NCBI RefSeq assembly: GCF_015234585.1
Contig: NZ_JADFCM010000008.1
Location: forward strand, 1,612,001 to 1,676,000
DNA from: Pseudalkalibacillus hwajinpoensis
Lineage (GTDB): Bacteria; Bacillota; Bacilli; Bacillales; Guptibacillaceae
Direction: 5' to 3'
DNA length: 64,000 nucleotides
In this document: one piece after another, positions 17,474 through 25,623 of the stretch
How positions within the stretch are numbered: the stretch's first letter is position 1
Layout of the letters: every line of letters starts with the position of its first letter
Notes under the pieces: generated by a model
Databases searched by the model: none
The model's input: the letters and a program-made list of their open reading frames with translations, nothing else
Told to the model about the DNA's origin: nothing
Program-made: the position numbers and the translations under genes

Positions 17474-17920
17474 ATGAATAAAAACTTATACCAGCTCACA
17501 CAAGAATATGAAAAATTCACAGATGACTGCAAAGGGGAAACTGTTCCAGAATTTGTAGAGAATTTCATATATGGCTCAATGGACTACAACGAACAGAACC
17601 TTCCTAAACTAACGGAAGAAATGGGGAAACAAGCTCAGAATCAAGAACCAGAAGAATTTAAAAGAGCTTTTGACGAAATGCTCCTATATTTAAGAGATCG
17701 GTTTATGGCGCTCGATCCTGACAAAGAATATTGGCCACTTCACTACCGTGAAGGCGTTAGCGCATTTGTAGCGATGATTGATGGGTTAATCGTTCAATAT
17801 TTCTCAGGACTATATACAGTAGAAGAATTGAAAGAGCGTACTCCGCTATTTGCAGCGGTCATACTTAATGGATTCGTTGGTGTTAACGAGAACGATTATG
17901 ATGCTCTATCGACAGATTAA
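17474..17920 (+). CDS. Hypothetical protein, 148 aa
   Basis: I do not recognise the family. The protein is acidic, soluble and probably all-helical, with no signal peptide. It has a hydrophobic helix near residues 97-116 (SAFVAMIDGLIVQYFSGL) resembling the packing helix of TetR C-terminal domains, but no DNA-binding domain is present. The frame opens at TTG 17456, yet AAAGGAAG at 17459-17466 suits the ATG at 17474. It is divergent from the ligase gene and ends at a shared bidirectional terminator. Confidence 0.75.
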   Translation: MNKNLYQLTQEYEKFTDDCKGETVPEFVENFIYGSMDYNEQNLPKLTEEMGKQAQNQEPEEFKRAFDEMLLYLRDRFMALDPDKEYWPLHYREGVSAFVAMIDGLIVQYFSGLYTVEELKERTPLFAAVILNGFVGVNENDYDALSTD

Positions 17921-17928
17921 TTGAAAAA

Positions 17929-17951
17929 AATCCTGCCTTGCCGGCAGGATT
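17929..17951. terminator. Bidirectional terminator
   Basis: A 9-bp stem AATCCTGCC/GGCAGGATT with a 5-nt loop, flanked by A and T runs, lies between the convergent genes ending at 17920 and 17961. Confidence 0.85.
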
Positions 17952-17960
17952 TTTCATCTA

Positions 17961-19484
17961 TTATTTTTGCAGGCGATAAACTTGTGAATACTTCTCTTCA
18001 AGATATTGAATTAAATATTCAGCATTTAGCCCTTCGCCAGTAATGTCTTTAATAATATCAATTGGTTGCTTTAGCTTACCGTACTGATGGATATTTTCTG
18101 TTAACCATTCTTTAATAGGCATCAAGTCACCCTGTTCTAATAGCTCATCAAATTGTGGGATGTCTTTTAACATAGCATTCTTAATTTGAGCCGCATAAAT
18201 GTAACCTAGCGCATAGGAAGGGAAATAACCAAATGAGCCACCTGACCAGTGGACATCCTGAAGAACGCCGACCGCATCGTTATCTGGAGTAATACCTAAA
18301 TACTCCTCCATTTTTTCGTTCCAGATCGTTGGCAAATCCTTCACTTCAATTTCTCCATTAATCAATCCTTTTTCAATTTCGTAGCGAACCATGATATGCA
18401 GCGCATACGTCATTTCATCTGCTTCAATCCGAATCAAAGAAGGACCCGCAACGTTAATGGCACGGTAATAATCTTCTAATGAAACATCATCAAACTGTCC
18501 AGTTGAATAGCTTTTAAGCTTGTCGTAATTGTTTTTCCAAAATGATTGATGACGACCCACGAAGTTTTCCCAGAAAAGAGACTGTGATTCGTGAATCCCC
18601 ATAGACGTACCCGTACATAAAGGCGTGCCAATCAATTTGGGTGATAAATTCTGTTCGTATAAAGCATGACCACCCTCATGAATCGTACCAAATACTGCTG
18701 TGCGGAAATCACCTTCATCATACTTCGTCGTAACACGCACATCACCAGGATTCAGTCCTGTTGCAAATGGATGAACCGTCGTATCAAGACGACCAGCGTC
18801 AAAGTCATACCCCATTTTCCTCAGTACTTCCATACTGAAGGCTTGTTGCTTATCTTGTGGGAAATGTTCAAACAAAAAGTCAGTTTTGGGCTGATCACTC
18901 GCATTAACAACTTGTTGTACAAGTGGCACAATATGTTCTCTAAGTTGGTTAAATACGCGATCAATCATTTTCACTGTTACACCTGGTTCAAATAGGTCAA
19001 GCAGCGTATCATATTTATTTTCATCGTATCCCCAATATTCGACAAATTTCTGATTGAATGCCACAAGCTTTTCGAGATACGGTCTAAACAATTCGAAGTC
19101 AGCTTTTTCCTTCGCTTCTTCCCAGATCGTCTCTGCTTTCGAACTTAAAATGACATATTCAGAGTACTCTTCTGCAGGAATTTTTATGTTCCGATCGTAG
19201 TCTTTACGGCACTCTTCTACCGTTTTACGAGTGATTTCACTTAATTCAGTTTGCTGGTCTTCCTTTGTAAGCACATCAAGATACCCCTTCATTTCAGGAG
19301 ATACCGACATTTCAAAAACTTCAGAAGACATCATTCCAATAACCTCAGAGCGCTGTTCAGCACCTTTTTTTGGTGCGCCAGTGCGGAGATCCCAATACAT
19401 AACCCCAATCGCTTCATTAAAACTCGTCATTTTCTTTACATAATTTAAAAATTCCTGCTCGGTTTGTTTGATTTCTGTTGCCAA
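17961..19484 (-). CDS. ypwA: M32 family carboxypeptidase (Taq-type)
   Basis: A metallocarboxypeptidase close to B. subtilis YpwA along its full length (about 500 residues). The zinc motif is IHEGGHALYEQ (HExxH), followed by MGIHESQSLFWENFVGR with the third ligand Glu. N-terminal MYWDLRTGAPKKGAEQR and C-terminal DVHWSGGSFGYFPSYALGY are strong family signatures. It removes C-terminal residues from peptides in the cytoplasm. The start is uncertain: the frame opens at TTG 19493, but AAGGAG overlaps that codon and better fits the TTG at 19484. Confidence 0.93.
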   Translation of the reverse strand: MATEIKQTEQEFLNYVKKMTSFNEAIGVMYWDLRTGAPKKGAEQRSEVIGMMSSEVFEMSVSPEMKGYLDVLTKEDQQTELSEITRKTVEECRKDYDRNIKIPAEEYSEYVILSSKAETIWEEAKEKADFELFRPYLEKLVAFNQKFVEYWGYDENKYDTLLDLFEPGVTVKMIDRVFNQLREHIVPLVQQVVNASDQPKTDFLFEHFPQDKQQAFSMEVLRKMGYDFDAGRLDTTVHPFATGLNPGDVRVTTKYDEGDFRTAVFGTIHEGGHALYEQNLSPKLIGTPLCTGTSMGIHESQSLFWENFVGRHQSFWKNNYDKLKSYSTGQFDDVSLEDYYRAINVAGPSLIRIEADEMTYALHIMVRYEIEKGLINGEIEVKDLPTIWNEKMEEYLGITPDNDAVGVLQDVHWSGGSFGYFPSYALGYIYAAQIKNAMLKDIPQFDELLEQGDLMPIKEWLTENIHQYGKLKQPIDIIKDITGEGLNAEYLIQYLEEKYSQVYRLQK

Positions 19485-19648
19485 ATCGTTCAACTCCTTA
19501 AAAAGTAATTTCCTTCATAACAATAAATTCGACATATCTCGTTTAACTATGTAAGGATTTGTCGGAAGTTAAAAAATTCTAAAATAATGGATATGAACTA
19601 TCTCATGTTATCCTTTGGATAAGCTCAATAGTTCAAGGAGGGATTCAG

Positions 19649-19855
19649 GTGTCAATTCAAAATCTGATAAACACATTTGATCAAGTAAAAGGAAGAAAGC
19701 CTGCTAGTGCAGACGAACTACTCGACTTTATCCAGGTGAATTATTTACAAGGTTCGATTTCTTTATATGAGTATCAAACCTATTTTAAAGAGCTCCACTC
19801 ACAAGGTGCAAAGAAACCAGAGTACTTCACGCATGAAGAAATGAAAGCCTTTTAA
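19649..19855 (+). CDS. yppF: YppF family protein
   Basis: A small 68-residue soluble protein starting with GTG, preceded by AAGGAGGG at good spacing. The layout (N-terminal helix, PASADELLDFIQVNYLQGSISLYEYQTYFKEL, then AGAKKPEY-like QGAKKPEY) fits the YppF family of Bacillus, whose function is unknown. The neighbourhood (ypwA, ypsC, gpsB, ypsA, cotD) is the same region that holds yppF in B. subtilis, which supports the name. Confidence 0.72.
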   Translation: MSIQNLINTFDQVKGRKPASADELLDFIQVNYLQGSISLYEYQTYFKELHSQGAKKPEYFTHEEMKAF

Positions 19856-19900
19856 TCCCTCTTGTTCTATCCTACCATAAGTTTCTAGTGATACGTACAT

Positions 19901-19934
19901 GAAAAGCCATGGGCAATGCTGCCCATGGCTTTTC
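19901..19934. terminator. Bidirectional terminator
   Basis: A perfect 15-bp stem (19901-19915 with 19920-19934) and 4-nt loop between the convergent yppF and the membrane-protein gene. A-rich and T-rich arms give U tracts in both directions. Confidence 0.85.
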
Positions 19935-19950
19935 TACATTTCCAACTCCT

Positions 19951-20226
19951 TTATACAGCATTCATAATAATTGCAATCACCACACCAATAAGGGCAATTG
20001 TTGCAATAATTGATAATATAGAAAGCGCTATAAAAATCCATCCAGCTACTTTACGTCCCGTTTTAAGTAGATAAATTCCAAGTGTAAGAAATGTAAATAG
20101 GAATCCTAATACTCCCCATAACCAGGGATTCTTATCATGCTTTGGGGCGTCCATTATTAGAAATATGGCGACTACAATAGGTACAATAAGACCAATAAAC
20201 TCGATTGTAAACCCTCCTTCCGTCAT
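19951..20226 (-). CDS. Small membrane protein, 91 aa
   Basis: Three hydrophobic segments (residues ~8-25, ~35-53 and ~62-88) separated by short charged loops (DAPKHDKNPW, KTGRK). The overall form, with WLWGVLGFLFTFLTLGIYLL, resembles small inner-membrane proteins of unknown function common in Bacillaceae. The only ATG (20226) has a weak ribosome-binding site, while a strong GGAAGGAGGG lies just inside the frame with no standard start codon behind it in frame, so the start is uncertain. No functional prediction is possible. Confidence 0.6.
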   Translation of the reverse strand: MTEGGFTIEFIGLIVPIVVAIFLIMDAPKHDKNPWLWGVLGFLFTFLTLGIYLLKTGRKVAGWIFIALSILSIIATIALIGVVIAIIMNAV

Positions 20227-20254
20227 TCCCGACCCGGAAAGAATACACGATATT

Positions 20255-20563
20255 TTATGATTCGTCTATAATAATTTCTAATTTTTCTTTATTTATGTAA
20301 AAATGATTAAATAATCCATAAGCTACTATTTCTTTATCATTCCATAACTTTGTTCGATATACAGAAAACACGTACAAATTCGTTCTAGTGGTATGTGCTT
20401 CAACATATGGAATGACAGCCAAATCGACGCCTATTTCCATAAGCGCATTTTGGTCTTTTTTAAGTTGATCCCCTACCCACCTACTATAATCAGTCTGATT
20501 AGGATTTGTATGAAACATTACGAACCCCAATACGACGATGATAATAGACATAGTTTTTTTCAT
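20255..20563 (-). CDS. DUF4359-like small exported or anchored protein
   Basis: A 102-residue protein with an N-terminal signal or anchor helix (residues 3-17) followed by TNPNQTDYSRWV, the kind of conserved Thr-Asn-Pro start seen in DUF4359 proteins. The remainder is a small beta-rich domain (RTNLYVFSVYRTKLW) expected outside the membrane. SD GAGGGGTGA precedes the ATG. Function unknown. It is transcribed toward the 91-aa membrane protein gene, 28 bp away, and may share its transcript. Confidence 0.72.
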   Translation of the reverse strand: MKKTMSIIIVVLGFVMFHTNPNQTDYSRWVGDQLKKDQNALMEIGVDLAVIPYVEAHTTRTNLYVFSVYRTKLWNDKEIVAYGLFNHFYINKEKLEIIIDES

Positions 20564-20679
20564 TCATTTCACCCCTCTCTTGTTTCTTTAGCTCTTTTAT
20601 ACCATATACATATTATTCCGTTTAAATGTCTATTAGACGTGGGAACAAATAAGTACATCATAAGTTAAGGGGAGGAAAA

Positions 20680-20925
20680 ATGAAAATGAGACAACATCGA
20701 ATCAATACGCTAAAACCAGGTGAACACTATACCGCCAAAGAACTGGATAGCTTTGTATCAACGACGGATGTTCTTTTACTTTCAAGTAATGCTTCACAAC
20801 TTTTTTCTGATCCGGAACGTGAGTATAAGGTGACCCATGAAGTGGAAGGTTTTTTTGAACATTCTTCTGATGAAGGTGAGAAGTACTTTCGGGATAAACG
20901 TGCTTATGTTGTTGAAAAAGTATAA
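20680..20925 (+). CDS. Hypothetical protein, 81 aa
   Basis: A small soluble acidic protein with excellent SD (GGGGAGG, 5-nt spacing) and a terminator downstream, so expression is very likely. No family is recognised. There is no membrane segment and no cysteine. The fold is probably mixed alpha/beta, judging from alternating hydrophobics in DVLLLSSNASQLF and REYKVTHEVEGFF. Confidence 0.7.
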   Translation: MKMRQHRINTLKPGEHYTAKELDSFVSTTDVLLLSSNASQLFSDPEREYKVTHEVEGFFEHSSDEGEKYFRDKRAYVVEKV

Positions 20926-20969
20926 TGACCTGTTATAAAAGATAATTACTATCAAAAAATCCAAATTAA

Positions 20970-20996
20970 AACACCTCTCGTCACTAGAGAGGTGTT
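20970..20996. terminator. Terminator between convergent genes
   Basis: 10-bp stem AACACCTCTC/GAGAGGTGTT with a 7-nt loop and T6 on the plus strand. It serves the 81-aa gene and possibly ypsC from the other side. Confidence 0.85.
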
Positions 20997-21014
20997 TTTT
21001 ACAGTCTTATTATA

Positions 21015-22157
21015 TTAATCTTTCTTTGGCGGTCTCGGTCCAAAGTATTGATAGTAATGCGTTTTGATATCACCATTGTAGAGTTTGCGGTTCTTTGTTG
21101 ATCTCTTTCCATAAACTTCTTGGAAGCGAGGATGTGACGTTAGAATATAAACAGACCATGTATCAAGACGCTCACGGAAGGCTTTCCCCATCTTTCGATA
21201 CATGTCTTCCACTTCTTCTCTTTCACCAAGACGCTCACCATACGGTGGGTTTCCGATGAGAGTTCCATACTCAAACTTAGAGCTAACATCCGTGACTTGC
21301 ATCTGCTTAAATTGAATCATATCTCCGAATCCAGCTTCAAGAGCATTATTCTTAGAAAGGTCGACCATTTTAGGGTCAAGGTCGCTACCAAAAATGTGAA
21401 GAGGTTGATCGTAATTTGCAAGGTCCTCCGCTTCAATCATAGCTTCTTCCCAGCGCTTCTTCCCGATCCACTCCCAATCTTCAGAAGCAAATTCTCGATT
21501 AAAACCGGGTGCGATGTTTTGGCCGATCATAGCTGCTTCAATTGGAAGGGTTCCTGATCCACAGAATGGATCCATGAATGGTTTATCTGCATTCCAATTT
21601 GTTAGCATCACCATTGCTGCTGCCATAGTTTCCTTAAGTGGAGCTGCACTATGGAGGTACCTGTACCCTCTACGGTGCAAGCCTTTGCCACTCGTATCAA
21701 TTGTAAGAATAGCCGTATCCTTGTGAATCGCAACTTCGATTTTAAATAGTGGTCCATCTTCATCAAACCACGAAACGTTATATTTTTCCTTCATGCTCTC
21801 TACGATCGCTTTTTTGACAATCGCCTGGCAGTCCGGAACACTATATAATGTCGACTTTACAGATCGACCACTTACGGGAAACTCAGCATTTTCGGGTAGT
21901 AAATCTCCCCACGGGAGTGCTTTCGTTGCTTCGAAAAGCTCATCAAATGTCGTTACTTTGAATTCCCCAACTTTAAGCTTAACCCTGTCAGCTGTTCTTA
22001 ACCAGTAGTTCGATCGACAGATTCCAATTTCATCACTTTCATAAGTGACTTTTCCGTTATCGACACGTACATTTTCAAAACCAAGATCCTTTACTTCACG
22101 AGCAACCAATGATTCGAGCCCCATGGTGGCCGTTGCAATTAGTTCCATTTTCGCCAT
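21015..22157 (-). CDS. ypsC: THUMP domain class I RNA methyltransferase (RlmL/YpsC family)
   Basis: SAM-dependent rRNA methyltransferase of 380 residues, matching YpsC in length and gene position. The N-terminal half is the THUMP/ferredoxin-like RNA-binding region (MELIATATMGLESLVAREV). The C-terminal half has the methyltransferase motif DPFCGSGTLPIEAA and the catalytic NPPYGERLG (NPPY) of N2-guanine or related base methyltransferases. By family it modifies 23S rRNA. The frame opens at 22217, but ATG at 22157 has GGAGTGGG upstream. It lies just downstream of rnpB on the same strand. Confidence 0.92.
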   Translation of the reverse strand: MAKMELIATATMGLESLVAREVKDLGFENVRVDNGKVTYESDEIGICRSNYWLRTADRVKLKVGEFKVTTFDELFEATKALPWGDLLPENAEFPVSGRSVKSTLYSVPDCQAIVKKAIVESMKEKYNVSWFDEDGPLFKIEVAIHKDTAILTIDTSGKGLHRRGYRYLHSAAPLKETMAAAMVMLTNWNADKPFMDPFCGSGTLPIEAAMIGQNIAPGFNREFASEDWEWIGKKRWEEAMIEAEDLANYDQPLHIFGSDLDPKMVDLSKNNALEAGFGDMIQFKQMQVTDVSSKFEYGTLIGNPPYGERLGEREEVEDMYRKMGKAFRERLDTWSVYILTSHPRFQEVYGKRSTKNRKLYNGDIKTHYYQYFGPRPPKKD

Positions 22158-22326
22158 TTTACCCACTCCAATCTTTTGCTCTTTTATGTAACGTAGGTTT
22201 ACCCTATTATCATACAAAAATTAATCGTTTCATGTTAGACCTATTTCGCGTGGAGGAGAGAATGTATTCTTTTAAGTCTTTTTATTATGCTTTCCAATCC
22301 ATGCGCATTCATAGCCTTAACGTACA

Positions 22327-22349
22327 AAAAAGCCCCTTAAGGGCTTTTC
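22327..22349 (-). terminator. rnpB terminator
   Basis: Stem AAAAGCCC/GGGCTTTT with a short loop, followed on the minus strand by a T run, just past the 3' end of RNase P RNA. Confidence 0.8.
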
Positions 22350-22354
22350 ATCAA

Positions 22355-22770
22355 AGATGATAACGTTCTGTAAGCCATGTTCTGTTCCATCGTACTGCGA
22401 ACGGGTCTCCCCTCGTACTCAGGTGGTAATCATCTATCTCCAGACGCGTCCTCACCGCCTGGCTTTCTCTCCGTTCAATTCCTTCAAGAAAGCTCCCCTA
22501 CCATAATTTGGGTTTCTCGCTCGTGGGGTTTACCTCGTTCCACTCTTAATGTTTCCATTAAGACTTCGTCACTGTGGCACTTTCAGAGTATTCGGGCCTT
22601 ATCCGTGAAGAACTTAGGCCGTTTCCCCGCCGTTAGCCCAATTGGACTACCCTGACTTATTGTTTCATCAGGCACGAACACTACGATCATCTCAGATCGT
22701 GCGAGCATGGACTTTCCTCTACATGCCGCTTAATTGCGACATACAGCGACTACCCGAACGTTATCATTGT
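22355..22770 (-). ncRNA. rnpB: RNase P RNA, B-type
   Basis: The catalytic RNA that matures tRNA 5' ends. Its two ends pair as P1: GATAACGTT near 22765 with AACGTTATC near 22359. Conserved B-type elements are readable on the minus strand: GAGGAAAGTCCATGCTCGCA near the 5' end, AAAGTGCCACAGTGACGAAG, the GGTAAACCCC and GAGCGAGAAACCCAAATT-type core, and GGCTTACAGAACG at the 3' end. Length of about 411 nt agrees with the ~400-nt Bacillus form. It lies between gpsB and ypsC as in B. subtilis. Exact ends are estimated from P1. Confidence 0.95.
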
Positions 22771-22887
22771 TAGGACAGCAAAAGCAATTATATCTTATAT
22801 TCTACAATGATGCAAGGTTGCTTAAAGAATTGTTATGTTTATTTTTATTAATATAGTACGGTAATTGAAATTTTTAAAACTGCAAAA

Positions 22888-22913
22888 AATAAACCGCCGT
22901 TTGGTGGTTTATT
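22888..22913 (-). terminator. gpsB terminator
   Basis: An 11-bp stem with one G-T pair (22888-22898 with 22903-22913) followed by a T-rich tract on the minus strand. It overlaps the gpsB stop codon. Confidence 0.78.
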
Positions 22914-23229
22914 CGTACAACTTACTCCCGAAAACGTGTTTCTCTAGGTTTGATAGTCGTTTTAGGATATCATAATTGGTATTTCCAGGCTGCGTTTGAG
23001 AACGCGTCTGCTGTCTCTTTTGTTGCTCAGACATACGATCCATCTCTCTTCTAAGACGCGTATTCTCTTGTCTCAGCTGTTCAATGTCATTTTCAAAACG
23101 CTCATAATCTTTAATTACTACGTCCAAAAACTTGTCGACATCATCCTGATCATAACCGCGAAATCCGCTTTTAAAATCTTTTTCAAGAATATCTTTAGCT
23201 GTTAATTGAGTCGGTTGTTGCTCTGCCAT
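22909..23229 (-). CDS. gpsB: Cell division regulator GpsB
   Basis: A 106-residue DivIVA-like protein. The N-terminal lipid- or partner-binding domain has the diagnostic [33 protein letters not shown], followed by a coiled coil ([24 protein letters not shown]), a Gln/Thr-rich linker and the C-terminal trimerisation helix ([16 protein letters not shown]). It coordinates PBP1 and other cell-wall enzymes between division and elongation. It is located between ypsA and rnpB, as in B. subtilis. Confidence 0.97.
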   Translation of the reverse strand: MAEQQPTQLTAKDILEKDFKSGFRGYDQDDVDKFLDVVIKDYERFENDIEQLRQENTRLRREMDRMSEQQKRQQTRSQTQPGNTNYDILKRLSNLEKHVFGSKLYE

Positions 23230-23319
23230 TTTATCACCTCTGTATGTATGCAGTTATTGTCTTTATTTTATTCTTCCAAAAGAGCTTCCTCTTGTCAATC
23301 GGAATCTCTTCTATTCTCC

Positions 23320-23895
23320 TTATTGACTGTAGAAATCGGGATTACTTTCACGTAAATCCTGCTCTAATAAATCAAGGTCAATAGGTGTGATGGTAAAAAC
23401 TTCGTAACCTTCATCAGTTCTCTGTCTGTTCTTTGCTTCTTTCAAGTAATAATCAGGAGAACCAGGCGTATCTTCGTCATATAATACGAGCATAGCATGA
23501 CTCTTACGAACGAGAAATTCATTCTTTGCTTTCAATTGCCCTGGATTTTCGTAAGGTCGACTTGTGATTGATTCAACAAAGTCAGCTTCTCCCATGATCA
23601 TATGATAAAATTCTTGAGTAGGTTCTTTCCATTTACTTTCTTGATCTAGGAATGGCGTTAAAACGGCTAGCTTCAATTCGGGATAGAGTTCTCTTAGATC
23701 AAGTGCGACTTCAGCAGCCCAGAGCTCAACACCAGTTTGCCCACTGATTAGTATCCACTCAAAATCTCTCTCTTCGATAAGCTGAGACATGCGACTCTGA
23801 AGGGCTGCCTTTATAATTGGAAGTCCAGGATGATCGTCGTTAAAAATTCCTAGTTCGTGTGCCTTATAGCCAGTAACAAGTAAAACGTTTGCCAC
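23320..23895 (-). CDS. ypsA: SLOG family protein YpsA
   Basis: A 191-residue DUF1273/SLOG Rossmann-like protein. It begins MANVLLVTGYKAHELGIF and has the ISGQTGVELWAAEVAL nucleotide-binding-like motif and MLVLYDEDTPGSPDYYLKEAK near the C-terminus. In Firmicutes YpsA affects cell division and works genetically with GpsB; its ligand is unproven. It is encoded immediately upstream of gpsB on the same strand. Confidence 0.95.
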   Translation of the reverse strand: MANVLLVTGYKAHELGIFNDDHPGLPIIKAALQSRMSQLIEERDFEWILISGQTGVELWAAEVALDLRELYPELKLAVLTPFLDQESKWKEPTQEFYHMIMGEADFVESITSRPYENPGQLKAKNEFLVRKSHAMLVLYDEDTPGSPDYYLKEAKNRQRTDEGYEVFTITPIDLDLLEQDLRESNPDFYSQ

Positions 23896-23914
23896 TTAGA
23901 CACCTCCTATGTAA

Positions 23915-23940
23915 AAACGAACTGGAAGACCAGTTCGTTT
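23915..23940 (-). terminator. cotD terminator
   Basis: An 11-bp perfect stem (23915-23925 with 23930-23940), 4-nt loop, followed on the minus strand by TTTTTAC. It lies between the coat gene and ypsA. Confidence 0.82.
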
Positions 23941-23950
23941 CATTATTTCG

Positions 23951-24481
23951 TTATTTTCTTCTCTTTTGAGCAGGACTTACTTGACCTGGCATACCATTGC
24001 CATTTGGTCCTTGCATAGCTCCTGCTACTTGGGAAGGATTAGTAGGTGCGTATCCAGCCGGCATTGCGCCTGTCGGGCGTGGTGGCGGATAATTGTTCAT
24101 GTGTGAAGCTAGCACTTCCTCTGACTCTGTTAAAGGATAACTATGATTGTGCTCATACATGTGATGATGGACGTTTTTAATATGCGTAGGATGAATATGA
24201 TCTACGTTGTGCTTATAATAGTGATTCTTGACACAACATTTTGTCGGATAAACAACAGGACTTGTGGGACATGGACCTCCAGGACCTTGCATTGCTGGAC
24301 TTACCTGACCTGGCATGCCGCCTTTCATGGCCGGACTCACCTGATTTGGCATATTCGCATTTGGACCCTGCATTGCTGGACTTACTTGATTTGGCATATT
24401 CGCATTAGGTCCCTGCATTGCTGGACTTACCTGGTTTGGCATATTTCCATTCGGGCCCATGCGGTGATGTCTATGAAACAT
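23951..24481 (-). CDS. cotD: CotD family spore coat protein with Met-Pro-Gln-Val repeats
   Basis: A 176-residue coat protein. The middle (about residues 70-115) is the CotD-like His/Cys core: CPTSPVVYPTKCCVKNHYY followed by DHIHPTHIKNVHHHMYEH. It is flanked by copies of a tandem unit of about 15 residues, PNANMPNQVSPAMQG, three at the N-terminus plus shorter variants, and one at the C-terminus ending QVSPAQKRRK. B. subtilis CotD is about 75 residues and lacks these repeats. The neighbour ypsA matches the cotD locus of B. subtilis. A near-perfect SigK promoter lies upstream. Confidence 0.85.
   Translation of the reverse strand: MFHRHHRMGPNGNMPNQVSPAMQGPNANMPNQVSPAMQGPNANMPNQVSPAMKGGMPGQVSPAMQGPGGPCPTSPVVYPTKCCVKNHYYKHNVDHIHPTHIKNVHHHMYEHNHSYPLTESEEVLASHMNNYPPPRPTGAMPAGYAPTNPSQVAGAMQGPNGNGMPGQVSPAQKRRK
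24290..24470. repeat. Tandem ~45-bp coding repeats in the coat protein gene
   Basis: Three near-identical units coding for the NMPNQVSPAMQG block, plus a shorter MPGQVSPAMQG variant, lie head to tail within the coat gene. They are coding minisatellites, likely to vary in number between strains. Confidence 0.8.
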
Positions 24482-24520
24482 AGTGTAGGTTCCCCCTTCT
24501 TAAATTGGTGAATTCCCTAC

Positions 24521-24548
24521 TAGCCTATGTTGATCACGATGTACATGT
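24521..24548 (-). promoter_or_regulatory. SigK-type promoter of the coat gene
   Basis: CATAGGCTA (24521-24529, minus strand) matches the SigK -10 CATANNNTA, and AC lies exactly 17 bp upstream (24547-24548). This predicts late mother-cell expression, as known for cotD. Confidence 0.7.
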
Positions 24549-24595
24549 ACTGTGTATTCGTCCTTATTTCCTCAATACAAACGCAATTTCCACGC

Positions 24596-24700
24596 CTATT
24601 TTTGTACGACTACTTCATTGTCACTATAAATCTGGGCCGACTCACTAATTTGACTCATAACGACCACTGTTAACGCAATTACCATAAAAAACATTACCAT
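24596..24700 (-). CDS. Small single-helix membrane protein, 34 aa
   Basis: The short frame encodes an N-terminal hydrophobic helix (MVMFFMVIALTVVVM) followed by a polar tail ISESAQIYSDNEVVVQK. AGGT upstream is only a fair ribosome-binding site, and starts at the third or sixth codon (both Met) are possible. It lies upstream of the coat gene on the same strand. No family is recognised; it could be a tiny sporulation-stage membrane protein. Existence rests only on the coherent helix-plus-tail composition. Confidence 0.4.
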   Translation of the reverse strand: MVMFFMVIALTVVVMSQISESAQIYSDNEVVVQK

Positions 24701-24898
24701 AATGACCTGCTTCAATTACCATCTCTCCATTACATCAAATCTGAATCCTTTTCTAAAAAAAACAGAAACTTCAATATACTACTCAAAGTTACAACAAGAG
24801 ACGACAATTGTAAACGGTGTTTCTACATGTTTTCTAAAAGAAATCGTCGAATATCATCTCTTTGTGCGCTTGCCCGGGGAATAATTAGGAAAATGAAG

Positions 24899-25621
24899 CT
24901 ATTTCCTACCAAATACGAGATTATCTCTGGCAATTCGCCGTCTTATTTCTTGTTCATGACCGTCTTTCATGTCCAATTTGTGAAACATTTTCAAACAGAG
25001 TTCCGCTGTCATTCTTGCGTCGTTTAGGGCATGATGACGTTCATGACGTTCAATATTCAACTTCCTTATCAACGAATCAAGCTGCGGATTACTGCGAGGA
25101 AATAATTCCTTCGCCAGTGCTTCCGAATCCAAATAAGGTGGTAAATAATCTGGTAATCCCCATTTTTGAACGAGTGTTTGTAGAAAATAAACATCAAATT
25201 TAACGGGATGAGCAATAAGAGTCGTCCCTTTACTAAACGCCATAAATTCTTCAAACGCTTCAATAAATGTCCATCCCGCTCTTATTTCATCAATGGATAG
25301 ACCCGTTAGCTGTCTAACAACTCGCGGTACTTTATGAATAGGGCGAACAATTCGATAGAAAGTTTCTTCGAGGATCCTTCCTTCCACAAGATCGATTTTC
25401 ACCGCACCGATCGAGATTACTTCATCCCCGATAGCTGGATAAAAACCCGTCGTTTCGAGATCGTAAACGGTAAAATATCGACTGCTTGATTCTTGATATA
25501 ATAACAGTGACTCCTGTAATCGATCATAAACTGGTAAAGCCTTGTCCCTTTTGATCTTTTTCTGCCATTTCACACGATCATATAGAAAATAGCGCAATAA
25601 TTTCAAACCTATTGACGACAT
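24899..25621 (-). CDS. DnaQ-like DEDDh 3'-5' exonuclease
   Basis: A 240-residue exonuclease of the DNA polymerase III epsilon type. Motif ExoI is VYDLETTGFYP (near residue 54), ExoII follows in LIAHPVKFDVYFL, and ExoIII is HHALNDARMTAEL with the DEDDh His and Asp. The N-terminal ~45 residues are an extension. The gene starts just after the stop of the DUF294 protein, which is a recurrent pairing in bacteria. It would degrade DNA or RNA 3' ends in the cytoplasm; the substrate is unknown. Confidence 0.88.
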   Translation of the reverse strand: MSSIGLKLLRYFLYDRVKWQKKIKRDKALPVYDRLQESLLLYQESSSRYFTVYDLETTGFYPAIGDEVISIGAVKIDLVEGRILEETFYRIVRPIHKVPRVVRQLTGLSIDEIRAGWTFIEAFEEFMAFSKGTTLIAHPVKFDVYFLQTLVQKWGLPDYLPPYLDSEALAKELFPRSNPQLDSLIRKLNIERHERHHALNDARMTAELCLKMFHKLDMKDGHEQEIRRRIARDNLVFGRK

Positions 25622-25623
25622 TG

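Noticed and set aside
24290..24470. Regular repeats considered as a CRISPR array
   Set aside because: The units are coding, directly adjoining and without unique spacers; they encode MPNQVSPAM blocks in frame.
24143..24511. 122-codon plus-strand frame across the coat gene
   Set aside because: It is the mirror of the tandem repeats in the coat gene on the minus strand and lacks a ribosome-binding site.
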